From NCBI RefSeq assembly GCF_947495565.1, contig NZ_CANLZM010000010.1, positions 62,001 to 126,000 on the forward strand: a stretch of 64,000 bases of DNA, written 5' to 3'. This stretch comes from an uncultured Pontibacter sp. Its GTDB lineage: Bacteria; Bacteroidota; Bacteroidia; Cytophagales; Hymenobacteraceae. Shown here one piece after another: positions 8,718 to 17,940 of the stretch. Positions within the stretch are counted from its first letter, which is position 1, and each line of letters starts with the position of its first letter. The position numbers and the translations under genes are program-made. The notes below the pieces were generated by a model. The model saw nothing but the letters and a program-made list of their open reading frames with translations, made no database searches and was not told the origin of the DNA.

Positions 8718-9509
8718 TCAGGAGTGGGTGTAGTGGCGCTTCAACCATTGGCTTAAACCGGACAAACCAGGTAGCAGTACACGCTCCGTAATATTTGCCT
8801 GATCCAGCTTATCACGGACTTCCCATTTCAACTCTTTGGGGATAATGACACGGAAATACAGATCAGGGTGCTGGAGGAGCCACTTGCTCAGTTCCGCTTT
8901 TACATCAGACATCATGGAGAAGAGCGCGTATTGGTGCACAATACGGGCATCCAGCGAAGGTGGCTCCAGAAATATGACGTAATCCTCATCCTGAAAACTT
9001 TTAAGGGCTTTGAAGGATGGCGCAACAGGCTCCAGCATTTCTGGGGTAAAAACATTAGAGCCCTCCTCCTGCAAAGTATGGCGCAGAGTGGAGGGCAGGT
9101 ACTCGCTCGACTTAACATAGTTCATACACCAAACACAGGCATCCTGGTCATACTGATCTAAATCGGCAGTGGCAAAGTGCAGCGCCACATATGGCGAATA
9201 AGTCCAATCGAGCAGGCGGGTCGGCAGACCGTGATGCTGCGCTACGGCAAGCCAGTTCCAGATAGAGTCTCCGGGGGTGGAGTTATTGAATGCGTACTTC
9301 CGAAAGTTGCGCAGCAAGTGCGGCTCCAGTTCTTCATACTTCGGGCCGATGCGCATGATACTTGTGCCAAGGTCAAAGGATTTGCTCCAGGTGCCCCGGT
9401 AGACATAAGAGGAACGGAAACGGCTAATCTTGTCATCCCAACTGTTGTTGAAAAGGGCGTCCTGAAGCTCAGCCCAACTTTTAACTATAATATCCTGTCC
9501 TGTTTCCAC
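8718..9509 (-). CDS. FRG domain-containing protein
   Basis: 263-residue cytoplasmic protein with an FRG domain, named after its Phe-Arg-Gly-like motif, here YVYRGTWSKSFDLGTSIMR near residues 35-55, followed by the conserved WLAVAQHHGLPTRLLDWT and SPYVALHFA (about 105-135). The family's biochemical role is not established, although members turn up in defence and phage-related contexts. Here it stands alone, divergent from the catalase gene, with no obvious partner. Confidence 0.82.
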   Translation of the reverse strand: METGQDIIVKSWAELQDALFNNSWDDKISRFRSSYVYRGTWSKSFDLGTSIMRIGPKYEELEPHLLRNFRKYAFNNSTPGDSIWNWLAVAQHHGLPTRLLDWTYSPYVALHFATADLDQYDQDACVWCMNYVKSSEYLPSTLRHTLQEEGSNVFTPEMLEPVAPSFKALKSFQDEDYVIFLEPPSLDARIVHQYALFSMMSDVKAELSKWLLQHPDLYFRVIIPKELKWEVRDKLDQANITERVLLPGLSGLSQWLKRHYTHS

Positions 9510-9771
9510 ACAATCAATTTAAAGTTCTGACAAAACGTAGGTGCTCGATCCACATATACTACACCCTTGCTCAATGGTTTCAGGAGCTACATGCGATCTA
9601 AATATACTTCAATAAAACCGTTTTACTTATATGAACTTGGTGTACATTTTTTTGAAATCCTATATATTAATATACTTCATTTTAAATTTATAAAGTATAA
9701 TATTATTTATAACATGAATATACTCAGAGCGTAAGACTGAACTATGTTTAACAATATATCAAAACAAACTT
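9510..9771. other. AT-rich divergent promoter region
   Basis: Very AT-rich spacer between the divergent FRG gene and catalase gene. It holds three copies of the AAGTATA/TATACTT heptamer within about 100 bases (near 9609, 9673 and 9699). I found no clear promoter elements. Confidence 0.4.
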
Positions 9772-10659
9772 ATGTTTTATCATGATAGTAAACTTCAGTA
9801 TAAAGTAAGGGTTGAGAAGCCAAACCCTGCTTTTGCAAATATGTTACAGCAAGCCATAGGTGGTGTAGAGGGTGAGATCAGGGTTTGCCTGCAGTACCTT
9901 TTCCAGGCTTGGGGATCGAGAGGGCCTCAGAAATACCGCGACATGCTGATGGAAACGGGTACGGAAGAAATGGCGCATATCGAAATGCTGGCTACAGCAG
10001 TTGCTCTTAACCTGGAAGGTGCACCGCTATCGCTGCAGGAGGAGATGGCAAAAGACAAGGTGATAGGCGCGGTGATGGGCGGCATGAATCCGAGACACGT
10101 ACTTTCGTCGGGAATGGCAGCCATGGCCGTGGATAGCAACGGAGTTCCGTTTAACGGCTCGTGGGTAGTGGGCAGCGGCAACCTGGCAGCTGATATGTAC
10201 GCCAATGTAATGGCCGAATCGACTGGCCGTGTGCTGGCTACGCGCCTTTGGGAAGCCACCGATGACCCAGGCATGAAAGATTTACTGTCGTTCCTGATCG
10301 CCCGCGATACCATGCACCAAAACCAGTGGCTGGCCGTGCTGGAAGAGCTAGGAGGGCTGAACGGTGTACACCCAATTCCAAACTCGTTCCCGCAGTCGGA
10401 AGAGAACCAGGAATTTAACTATGCCTTCGTATCAACTAAGATTAACGATGATGAGGGATCCGGTGAGAAAATGAGAAGCGCCCGTTGGGGCAACGGCCAG
10501 TCCATAGATGGCAAGGGAGAATTTAAAGTTTCACCTGCTATGCCACTGGGAGGTATGCCGCAGCTTGCCCCACCTGACCCACGCGGACATGCGCAGAAAG
10601 AACAGATGACAGGCAGTGAGGGCGGTGTCTTAAATAAAGTGAAGGATAAGCTTACCTAA
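9772..10659 (+). CDS. Manganese catalase family protein
   Basis: Non-haem dimanganese catalase that splits hydrogen peroxide. The metal ligands expected from Lactobacillus plantarum catalase (Glu35, Glu66, His69, Glu148, His181) are matched here by Glu35, Glu66, His69, Glu149 and His182, so the site is complete. The conserved RDTMHQNQWL helix is present. The last 40 residues are Pro/Gly-rich and end in a Lys/Asp tail. It is a single gene with its own terminator, facing a convergent radical SAM gene, and presumably serves peroxide defence alongside the neighbouring DNA-repair and light-related genes. Confidence 0.93.
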   Translation: MFYHDSKLQYKVRVEKPNPAFANMLQQAIGGVEGEIRVCLQYLFQAWGSRGPQKYRDMLMETGTEEMAHIEMLATAVALNLEGAPLSLQEEMAKDKVIGAVMGGMNPRHVLSSGMAAMAVDSNGVPFNGSWVVGSGNLAADMYANVMAESTGRVLATRLWEATDDPGMKDLLSFLIARDTMHQNQWLAVLEELGGLNGVHPIPNSFPQSEENQEFNYAFVSTKINDDEGSGEKMRSARWGNGQSIDGKGEFKVSPAMPLGGMPQLAPPDPRGHAQKEQMTGSEGGVLNKVKDKLT

Positions 10660-10679
10660 GAGCTTGGCAAACGGTTGAA

Positions 10680-10709
10680 TAGGGGAGGTGTAAACTTCCC
10701 CTTTTTTTG
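10680..10709 (+). terminator. Terminator after manganese catalase
   Basis: AGGGGAGGT and ACTTCCCCT pair (one G-T) around a short loop and are followed by seven T residues, just before the stop of the convergent radical SAM gene. Confidence 0.75.
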
Positions 10710-11774
10710 TTAAAAAAGGCCCAGCTGTTTGCCCTTGCGTTGGCAGAAATGGGTGTAGTTGTAAGGTTTCATACTTCTTCCGGCCATATACTTCTGTTTG
10801 CTCATTCTGAATAGATTGGCGATTAGCGCTGCAAACTGTCCCTCGCCGTGCATGCGCACACCAAAGCGACTGTCGTTAAGTTGACCTCCGTGGCAGTCTG
10901 CAATCTGGTTCAGCACCTTTTGAGCTCGGTCCGGAAACGCTTCTTTTATCCAATCTTCGAAAATCGGGCCGATACTTCCGTTCAGCCGCACCAAAGTATA
11001 AGCCGCACTGCTGGCGCCTGCCGCTGCGGCAGCTTGGATCAAGGCCGGTATTTCAGAATCGTTCAGGCCGGGTATGATGGGAGCCGTCATCACATTAACG
11101 GGTATGCCTGCCTCACTCAGCTTTTTTACCAACGCCAGCCTTTTGGCAGCAGAGGCGGTGCGAGGCTCTAGTTTCTGTCGCAGTTCTTCATCTAAGGTCG
11201 TAATGCTGATGCTCACATGCACTAAATCATACTTGTTCAACTCCTCCAGCAGGTCAAGGTCGCGGAGGATAAGCGCGTTTTTGGTGATAATGCTAACGGG
11301 GTGGCGGTACTGCAGCAGAACTTCCAGCACAGTCCTAGTCAGTTTTTTCTTTGCTTCTATAGGCTGATAGCAATCTGTGTTTCCGGCCAACATGATAGGC
11401 ATCACCTGCCAGTTTGGGCTTTCCAACTGCTTGGCAAGCGTTTGAGCAGCGTTTTCTTTAATGATGATCTTGCGCTCAAAATCTAGGCCGGCGCCGTAGC
11501 CCCAATACTGGTGTGTGTTGCGGGCATAGCAATAAACGCAGCCGTGCTCACAGCCCTGGTATGGGTTTAAAGAGTAGCCAAGACCGAGATCCGGACTATC
11601 CACTTTGTTTACCACTTTTTTAGGATGCTCCTTCAGAAACTCCGTTTTAGAGTTGCTGACCATTGGCTCGTCCAACCCCTCTAAGTGGTCTTGAACGTAT
11701 TCCTGTTTCAGGTAAGGATTGGCAGGGTTAAACTGTGCACCTCGTCCTTTTAAAAAATCATCAGCCTTCATCAT
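10710..11774 (-). CDS. PA0069 family radical SAM protein
   Basis: Radical S-adenosylmethionine protein of 354 residues. The iron-sulfur cluster motif CxxxCxxC is Cys75, Cys79 and Cys82 in GCEHGCVYCYAR. The family hallmarks DLGLGYSLNPYQGC before it and the C-terminal RMHGEGQFAALIANLF are present. It resembles SPL-type (spore photoproduct lyase-like) radical SAM proteins, and the reaction of this subfamily is not known. It lies downstream of a photolyase gene on the same strand, which makes a DNA-damage role possible but unproven. Two Met codons open the frame; either could be the start. Confidence 0.88.
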   Translation of the reverse strand: MMKADDFLKGRGAQFNPANPYLKQEYVQDHLEGLDEPMVSNSKTEFLKEHPKKVVNKVDSPDLGLGYSLNPYQGCEHGCVYCYARNTHQYWGYGAGLDFERKIIIKENAAQTLAKQLESPNWQVMPIMLAGNTDCYQPIEAKKKLTRTVLEVLLQYRHPVSIITKNALILRDLDLLEELNKYDLVHVSISITTLDEELRQKLEPRTASAAKRLALVKKLSEAGIPVNVMTAPIIPGLNDSEIPALIQAAAAAGASSAAYTLVRLNGSIGPIFEDWIKEAFPDRAQKVLNQIADCHGGQLNDSRFGVRMHGEGQFAALIANLFRMSKQKYMAGRSMKPYNYTHFCQRKGKQLGLF

Positions 11775-11871
11775 ACCTTACAAATATTTACTAATTATAT
11801 TGGATATACTAATGATATTAGTTGTGTGTTGAGTAAATTGGAGGTGACGGACCTTTTATAGGTAATACTTA

Positions 11872-11921
11872 AAACAGGTGAGCTAAAACCCTTTCGTAAC
11901 AATGTGTTTTAAACAGGTGAG
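11872..11921. repeat. Pair of 11-bp direct repeats (AAACAGGTGAG)
   Basis: AAACAGGTGAG occurs at 11872-11882 and again at 11911-11921, 39 bases apart, in the spacer upstream of the radical SAM gene. The spacing is close to four helical turns, so the pair could be an operator, but nothing identifies a regulator. Confidence 0.6.
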
Positions 11922-11961
11922 TTGGCAAAAAAACTGTTTTTCATACTATACAAGTATGGTT

Positions 11962-13263
11962 TTAGCCTGCTGCTTCTGCTATCGATTTTTTGTAAGCTGT
12001 TAATGCTCTGTCTCGGGCCATGTTGTGGTCTAGCATCGGTTTTGGATAAGCAGGTGTGCCGAACTCAGGTACCCAACGCTTAATGTATTCGTTCTGCTTG
12101 TCGAATTTTTTGATCTGGTTATCTGGGTTGAAAACGCGGAAGTATGGTTGTGCGTCTGCGCCGGTTCCTGCTGCCCACTGCCAGTTGCCAACATTGCTTG
12201 CCATCTCATAGTCCAGCAGCTTTTCGGCAAAGTATGCATCGCCCCAGCGCCAGTCAATCAGCAGGTCTTTTACCAGGAAGCTTGCCACTACCATTCGCAC
12301 CCGGTTATGCATGAAACCTGTAGCGTTGAGCTGGCGCATACCTGCATCTATCAGCGGGAAGCCTGTTTTGCCTTCGCACCATTTCGCAAAGTCCTCTTCG
12401 TTGTTGCGCCACCTGATGTGCCTGAACTTTGGAGAGAAACTCTCCTGTGCCGATTCCGGAAAATGATGGAGCAGTTGCATGAAAAACTCACGCCAGATAA
12501 GCTCCTGCAGCCATGTATCGTTATACTTCAAAGCAACCTGCACCGCCTCCCGCACACTAACAGTGCCAAAGCGCAGGTGCGGGCTGAGGCGGGAAGTGGC
12601 ATCAAGGGCAGGTATGTTGCGAGTTTCGTCGTAAACCTTCAATGTCTTAGGGGTAAGATCTGGTTTGAGTGTGGGTATATCAGACCGTTGAAAACCTATT
12701 TTCTCCAGCGGCGGCACCTGGGTTTTGGGATGTTCGTAAAGCTGATCAAAGTGTTTTTCTGTGGGATAAGGTGATGCCATACTTTCTTCAAAGGCTTTTT
12801 TCCAGGCGTTTTTGTAGGGCGTGTATACTTTATAAGGCGTGCCGCTTTTGGTCATCAGCTCGCTGCGCTCAAATATCACCTGGTCTTTATAAGATTTATA
12901 CTTCAGGCCGTGCTCATGTAGCAAATTTTCTATTTCCGTGTCCCGCTCATGGGCGTAAGGTTCGTAATCGTGGTTGGTGTAAATGCCTTCCACCGGGTAC
13001 TGCTGCAGCAGCGTTTTGATGACATCAAGCGGCTTTCCATACTTTACAAGCAATGTGCTGCCTTGCTCTTCCAACCTGCGGTGCATCTCGGTAATGCTGT
13101 CATGTATAAAAGTGACGCGGGCATCTTTTCTATCTTCTAACTGGTCTAGTATAAGACAATCGAAAATGAAGAGCGGCAGCACGGGCTTGCCGGAGGCAAG
13201 GGCATGGTAAAATCCGGCGTTATCGTGCAGGCGAAGGTCGCGGCGGAACCAAAAAAGGAGCAT
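11962..13263 (-). CDS. phr: Deoxyribodipyrimidine photo-lyase (class I cryptochrome/photolyase)
   Basis: Light-driven flavoenzyme that repairs UV-induced pyrimidine dimers. The 433 residues comprise the N-terminal antenna-binding alpha/beta domain (LFWFRRDLRLHDN at the start) and the C-terminal FAD-binding helical domain with WREFFMQLL, HNRVRMVVASFL and the diagnostic NVGNWQWAAGTGADAQPYFR. The NxGxWQW pattern is that of CPD photolyases rather than DASH cryptochromes. An SDR gene ends 44 bases upstream on the same strand and a radical SAM gene follows 187 bases downstream, forming a likely light/DNA-damage group. Confidence 0.93.
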   Translation of the reverse strand: MLLFWFRRDLRLHDNAGFYHALASGKPVLPLFIFDCLILDQLEDRKDARVTFIHDSITEMHRRLEEQGSTLLVKYGKPLDVIKTLLQQYPVEGIYTNHDYEPYAHERDTEIENLLHEHGLKYKSYKDQVIFERSELMTKSGTPYKVYTPYKNAWKKAFEESMASPYPTEKHFDQLYEHPKTQVPPLEKIGFQRSDIPTLKPDLTPKTLKVYDETRNIPALDATSRLSPHLRFGTVSVREAVQVALKYNDTWLQELIWREFFMQLLHHFPESAQESFSPKFRHIRWRNNEEDFAKWCEGKTGFPLIDAGMRQLNATGFMHNRVRMVVASFLVKDLLIDWRWGDAYFAEKLLDYEMASNVGNWQWAAGTGADAQPYFRVFNPDNQIKKFDKQNEYIKRWVPEFGTPAYPKPMLDHNMARDRALTAYKKSIAEAAG

Positions 13264-13307
13264 CTGTAAAGGCTGAAGCGTTATGGGAAGTATAAATCAG
13301 GCTGAAA

Positions 13308-14027
13308 TTAGAGTAGTTTTACGGAGCTCATGCCGCCGTCTATGTGCAGAACCTGCCCTGTCATCCAGCTGGAATCCTGGCTAAGGAGAAAAAGCGCGGC
13401 GCTGGCCATGTCTTGTGGCTGGCCTACTCTGCCCAGCGGGTGCCTTTTAGCTGACGCCTCAGCTTTTTCGGGTGTGCTGAGCAGGCTCTGGGCAAGGGGC
13501 GTATCGGTAAGGGACGGAGCAACGGCGTTAAACCTGATTTGAGCGTTGGCATACTCTGCGGCAAGTGCCACTGTTAAACCTTGTACAGCTGCTTTTGCAG
13601 TGGCTATAGAAGTATGAAAAGGCATGCCAAGCTGCGCCGCCACCGTGCTGAAAAGCACCACACTGGCTCCATCCGCTTTCTTGAGCAGCGGCATCACTGC
13701 CTTCAGGACCTGCACCGCGCCAAGCACGTTTAACTCAAGGTCGGTTCTGAAATCCTCTACCTGCAGGCGCTCGAAAGGCTTTAGTTTGATGCTGCCAGGG
13801 CAATACACCAGCCCGTGCAGCTCGTTCGGCAGTTCTTTTAAAATAGAGTCGTCAAACTGCATAACATCAAGCGGCAGGTGCTGTAAACTCAAAGCCTCCG
13901 CTTCTGAAGATTGCTTGCGTGAGGCCGTGATAACATTTGCGCCTTTTTCCTGCAGCGATTTGGCTGTTTGTAATCCTATTCCGGAGGTTCCTCCTATAAT
14001 AAGTATGTTTTTGTCTTTAAATGGCAT
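13308..14027 (-). CDS. Atypical SDR-family protein lacking the catalytic tyrosine
   Basis: 239-residue Rossmann protein with an intact cofactor motif GGTSGIG (residues 12-18) and the SDR-typical ending GQVLHIDGGMSSV. The active-site YxxxK is read as SIATAK, so Ile stands where the catalytic Tyr should be, although the Lys and an upstream Ser (FSTVA) remain. Such members may bind NAD(P) without ordinary SDR catalysis. It sits 44 bases upstream of the photolyase on the same strand and is probably co-transcribed with it. Substrate unknown. Confidence 0.85.
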   Translation of the reverse strand: MPFKDKNILIIGGTSGIGLQTAKSLQEKGANVITASRKQSSEAEALSLQHLPLDVMQFDDSILKELPNELHGLVYCPGSIKLKPFERLQVEDFRTDLELNVLGAVQVLKAVMPLLKKADGASVVLFSTVAAQLGMPFHTSIATAKAAVQGLTVALAAEYANAQIRFNAVAPSLTDTPLAQSLLSTPEKAEASAKRHPLGRVGQPQDMASAALFLLSQDSSWMTGQVLHIDGGMSSVKLL

Positions 14028-14318
14028 GGCAGCGTTTTTTAGGAAGTATGTCTTCTGATTTTAACTTTAACCTCCGCACACTTGCTTTGTTTGCAGCAGA
14101 TAAGCAGTAAGTACAAAAAAACAGCTTAAAACCGGTCTGCGTGCTATATAACCTTCTGAAGGAAAAACATGTATTATCAGGATCTATAGCTCAATATTTA
14201 ACCTTCCATATATAATAGTTCTTAATCCTAAAAGCATTATCTTGAGAACCATAGACTGCAGTTTAAAGCAGCCTGCACTAGCAAGTATAAATGATCAACT
14301 TTTTACATCTCACCTTCT

Positions 14319-17300
14319 ATGAAAATTAAAAAAGTGCTTGTGGCCAACCGTGGCGAGATTGCGATTCGGGTACTGCGCGCCTGTACCGAAATGAACATCG
14401 AAACGGTGGCAATCTATACCTACGAAGACCGCTATTCGCTGCACCGCTACAAAGCAGACGAGGCTTATCAGATCGGGAAAGACAACCAGCCGCTTCAGCC
14501 TTACCTGGACATCGACGGCATCATCAAAATTGCTAAGGAAAACAACGTGGATGCTATTCATCCGGGCTATGGCTTCTTATCCGAAAATCAGCATTTTTCT
14601 CAGCGGTGCGCTGATAACGGCATTATTTTCATCGGTCCGAAACCAGAGGTGATGGCCTCGCTCGGCGATAAAATTGCAGCCAAGAAAGTAGCTATCAGCT
14701 GCGAGGTGCCGATTATCCAAAGCAACGAGCCTGACCTGGACACGTTTGAAACGGCCCTGGAAGAGGCGCACCGCATTGGCTACCCGCTCATGCTGAAGGC
14801 TGCGGCAGGTGGCGGCGGCAGAGGCATGCGCGTGATCCGGGACGATGAGCAGCTGGAGAAGGGCTTTTTTGAGGCGAAAAACGAAGCGCTCAAAGCATTT
14901 GGCGACGACACGGTTTTCCTGGAGAAGTATGTAGAGAACCCCAAGCACATCGAAGTGCAGATCGTAGCTGATACCTATGGCAACATCACGCATCTTTTTG
15001 AGCGGGATTGCTCGGTGCAGCGCCGTTTTCAGAAAGTGGTGGAGGTTGCGCCCGCCATCAGCCTGGACGAAGAAATGCGCCAGAAGCTTTACGACTACGC
15101 TATCCGTATTTGCAAGGCTGTAAACTACAACAATGTGGGCACAGTAGAGTTTCTGGTGGAGCCGCACACTAAAAACATCTTCTTTATTGAGGTGAATCCG
15201 CGCATTCAGGTGGAGCACACGGTAACGGAGATGATCACCGGCATCGACCTTATCAAAACACAAATTTACATTGCGGATGGCTACAGGCTGGATGACGAGG
15301 AGGTGCTGCTGGGGCCGCAGCACAGCATAAGAGCCAACGGGGTAGCTATTCAGTGCCGTATCACCACCGAAGATCCTGAAAACGACTTTAAGCCGGATTA
15401 TGGTACTATTATAGCCTATCGCAGTGCCGGCGGTTTTGGTATCCGCCTGGACCAGGGCAGTGTGTACACAGGTGCTAAGATCAGCCCTTTCTTCGATTCG
15501 CTTCTGGTTAAGGTATCTACGCATGCGCCTACGCTTGCCCTGGCTGCCACCAAAATGGCGCGTACCTTGGACGAGTTCCGCATCAGGGGCGTGAAACATA
15601 ACATTCAATTCCTGCAAAACATCATCAACCATCCGCAGTTTATCTCCGGCGATTCCACCGTTGATTTCGTGAAGAGCTACCCGGAACTGTTTGTGTTTAA
15701 GCAGCGCAAGGACAGGGCAACCAAGATGCTGACTTACCTTTCGGATGTGATCGTGAACGGCAACCCTGACGTGAAAAAGGTGGAGCCGGAAAGAGTGCTG
15801 CGCAAGCCGGATTTGCACGGTTTCAACCTGCAGAAGCCTTACGAAAAAGGCACAAAAGATCTGCTGACTGAACTGGGACCGGATGAGTTCTCGAAATGGC
15901 TACGCAACGACCCGCAAATACATTATACCGATACCACCTTCCGGGATGCGCACCAATCTTTGCTGGCTACGCGCATGCGCTCTTTTGATATGCTGAAAAT
16001 TGCGGAGGCCTACGCCAAAGATCACCCGCAGACTTTTAGCATGGAAGTATGGGGCGGCGCCACATTTGATGTTTGCCTGCGCTTTCTGCATGAAGACCCT
16101 TGGGACAGGCTGGCGCAGATCCGGAAATCGGTGCCAAACATACTGTTGCAGATGCTTATCCGGGGCTCCAACGGAGTAGGGTATAAAGCGTATCCAGATA
16201 ACCTGATAGAGTCTTTTGTTGAGAAATCCTGGGAAACGGGAGTGGATATTTTCCGCATATTCGACTCGCTGAACTGGATGAAAAGTATAGAGCCCTGCAT
16301 CAACTTTGTGCGCAAGCGTACTAAAGGGTTGGCTGAGGGCACCATCTGTTACACCGGCGACATCCTGAACCCGAAGAAAACAAAGTATAACCTGGAGTAT
16401 TACCTGCAGCTGGCCAAGCAACTGGAAGATGCCGGAGCACACATTCTGGCGGTAAAAGATATGGCAGGCCTGCTGAAGCCTTACGCTGCCGCTGAGCTTG
16501 TTACGGCCCTGCGCGACACAGTCAAACTCCCGATTCATCTGCATACGCACGATACTTCTTCCGTTCAGTCGGCAACGTACCTGAAGGCGATAGAAGCAGG
16601 CGTAGACGTGGTAGACGTGGCATTGGGTTCTATGTCGGGGCTTACCTCGCAGCCGAATTTCAACGCTATGGTGGAGGTGATGCGTTTTCAGGAGCGCCAC
16701 CGCGAGTTTGATCAGAAGAGCCTGAACCAGCACTCCAACTACTGGGAAACAGTACGCGAGTATTATTATCCGTTTGAGTCTGGGTTGAAAGCGGGAACAG
16801 CCGAAGTATACCGCCACGAGATTCCGGGTGGGCAGTACTCTAACCTGCGTCCGCAGGCCAACGCGCTCGGCCTTGGAGCCAAATGGGAAGAGATAAAAGA
16901 GACTTATGCCGAAGTAAACCAACTCTTTGGTGATGTGGTGAAGGTAACGCCAAGCTCTAAAGTAGTTGGCGACATGGCGCTGTACCTGGTATCTAACGGT
17001 CTTACCACCATTGATGTGCTGGACCGAGGCGAGCAGATATCTTTTCCGGAGTCGGTGCAGTCGTTTTTTAAAGGTGAGCTGGGGCAGCCTGTAGGCGGTT
17101 TTCCGAAAAAGCTACAGGACATCATCCTAAAAGAAGAAAAACCCTTTACAGACCGGCCAAACGAACACCTGGAGCCGGTTGATTTTGAGAAGGAGTTTGC
17201 GGAGTTTCAGGAGAAGTTCGGCAAAGAGGCCAAGTTCACGGATTTTCTGTCTTACCAGCTTTACCCGAAAGTATACGAGGCGTACCACAAGCACTTGGAG

Positions 17301-17762
17301 CAGTATGGTGATGTCTCTAAAATACCGACGCGCCTGTTTTTCTACGGGCTGCAGCCTGGCGAGGAGTCTATTATAGATATCGCGCGCGGCAAGTCTATCG
17401 TGATCAAGTACCAGTCGATGGGCCATGTAAACGAAGACGGCATGCGTACGGTGTTCTTTAAGCTAAATGGGCAGAGCCGCAACATTGATGTGCGCGACCG
17501 CTCGGTGAAGGTGGAGCGTGTAGAGCATCAGAAAGCGGATAAAAACAACCCGAAACAGATTGGGGCGCCGCTGCAGGGCATGTTGTCTAAAATTTTGGTG
17601 GAGAAAGAGCAGAAGGTAAAGAAGAACACGCCGCTCTTTATTATAGAAGCCATGAAAATGGAAACAACCATCACTGCTTCGGCCGATGCTGAAGTTGCCA
17701 GCATAACCTTGCCTGAGGGCGAGCTGGTAAATACCGATGATCTGGTACTGACCCTGGTTTAG
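14319..17762 (+). CDS. pyc: Pyruvate carboxylase
   Basis: Biotin enzyme that carboxylates pyruvate to oxaloacetate, replenishing the TCA cycle. All domains of the single-chain form are visible in its 1147 residues: biotin carboxylase (VLVANRGEIA at 6, HPGYGFLSEN near 84, AAGGGGRGMRV near 162), carboxyltransferase (DTTFRDAHQSLLATRM near 540, HTHDT near 745) and a C-terminal biotin carrier with the biotinylated Lys1113 in EAMKM. The start is immediately at the ATP-grasp domain. It has its own terminator. The gene carries few copies of the heptamer in its first 1.9 kb and several afterwards. Confidence 0.97.
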   Translation: MKIKKVLVANRGEIAIRVLRACTEMNIETVAIYTYEDRYSLHRYKADEAYQIGKDNQPLQPYLDIDGIIKIAKENNVDAIHPGYGFLSENQHFSQRCADNGIIFIGPKPEVMASLGDKIAAKKVAISCEVPIIQSNEPDLDTFETALEEAHRIGYPLMLKAAAGGGGRGMRVIRDDEQLEKGFFEAKNEALKAFGDDTVFLEKYVENPKHIEVQIVADTYGNITHLFERDCSVQRRFQKVVEVAPAISLDEEMRQKLYDYAIRICKAVNYNNVGTVEFLVEPHTKNIFFIEVNPRIQVEHTVTEMITGIDLIKTQIYIADGYRLDDEEVLLGPQHSIRANGVAIQCRITTEDPENDFKPDYGTIIAYRSAGGFGIRLDQGSVYTGAKISPFFDSLLVKVSTHAPTLALAATKMARTLDEFRIRGVKHNIQFLQNIINHPQFISGDSTVDFVKSYPELFVFKQRKDRATKMLTYLSDVIVNGNPDVKKVEPERVLRKPDLHGFNLQKPYEKGTKDLLTELGPDEFSKWLRNDPQIHYTDTTFRDAHQSLLATRMRSFDMLKIAEAYAKDHPQTFSMEVWGGATFDVCLRFLHEDPWDRLAQIRKSVPNILLQMLIRGSNGVGYKAYPDNLIESFVEKSWETGVDIFRIFDSLNWMKSIEPCINFVRKRTKGLAEGTICYTGDILNPKKTKYNLEYYLQLAKQLEDAGAHILAVKDMAGLLKPYAAAELVTALRDTVKLPIHLHTHDTSSVQSATYLKAIEAGVDVVDVALGSMSGLTSQPNFNAMVEVMRFQERHREFDQKSLNQHSNYWETVREYYYPFESGLKAGTAEVYRHEIPGGQYSNLRPQANALGLGAKWEEIKETYAEVNQLFGDVVKVTPSSKVVGDMALYLVSNGLTTIDVLDRGEQISFPESVQSFFKGELGQPVGGFPKKLQDIILKEEKPFTDRPNEHLEPVDFEKEFAEFQEKFGKEAKFTDFLSYQLYPKVYEAYHKHLEQYGDVSKIPTRLFFYGLQPGEESIIDIARGKSIVIKYQSMGHVNEDGMRTVFFKLNGQSRNIDVRDRSVKVERVEHQKADKNNPKQIGAPLQGMLSKILVEKEQKVKKNTPLFIIEAMKMETTITASADAEVASITLPEGELVNTDDLVLTLV

Positions 17763-17780
17763 CAGGAGAAACATACTTTT

Positions 17781-17818
17781 AAGGCCAGCTCCTTTAGGAG
17801 GAGCTGGCCTTCTTTTAT
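17781..17818 (+). terminator. Terminator after pyruvate carboxylase
   Basis: AAGGCCAGCTCCT and AGGAGCTGGCCTT form a 13-bp perfect stem around TTAGG, followed by TCTTTTATACTT, which includes one copy of the heptamer. Confidence 0.85.
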
Positions 17819-17940
17819 ACTTGCTGCTCAGGTTTAAACAGGCGCAGCAGCAACAAATAGTAAGACTTATAAAAGCACGTTGCCCTTATTCAAATCTAAA
17901 TAAGTAAATTACAGCCTCGTCAGTAGTGCCAGTAAATTCT

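Noticed and set aside
8718..9509. FRG gene as part of a defence island
   Set aside because: No restriction, toxin-antitoxin or other defence gene is nearby; it stands alone.
14577..15818. 413-codon minus-strand frame inside pyruvate carboxylase
   Set aside because: Antisense shadow of a strongly coding gene; no start context, no recognisable protein.
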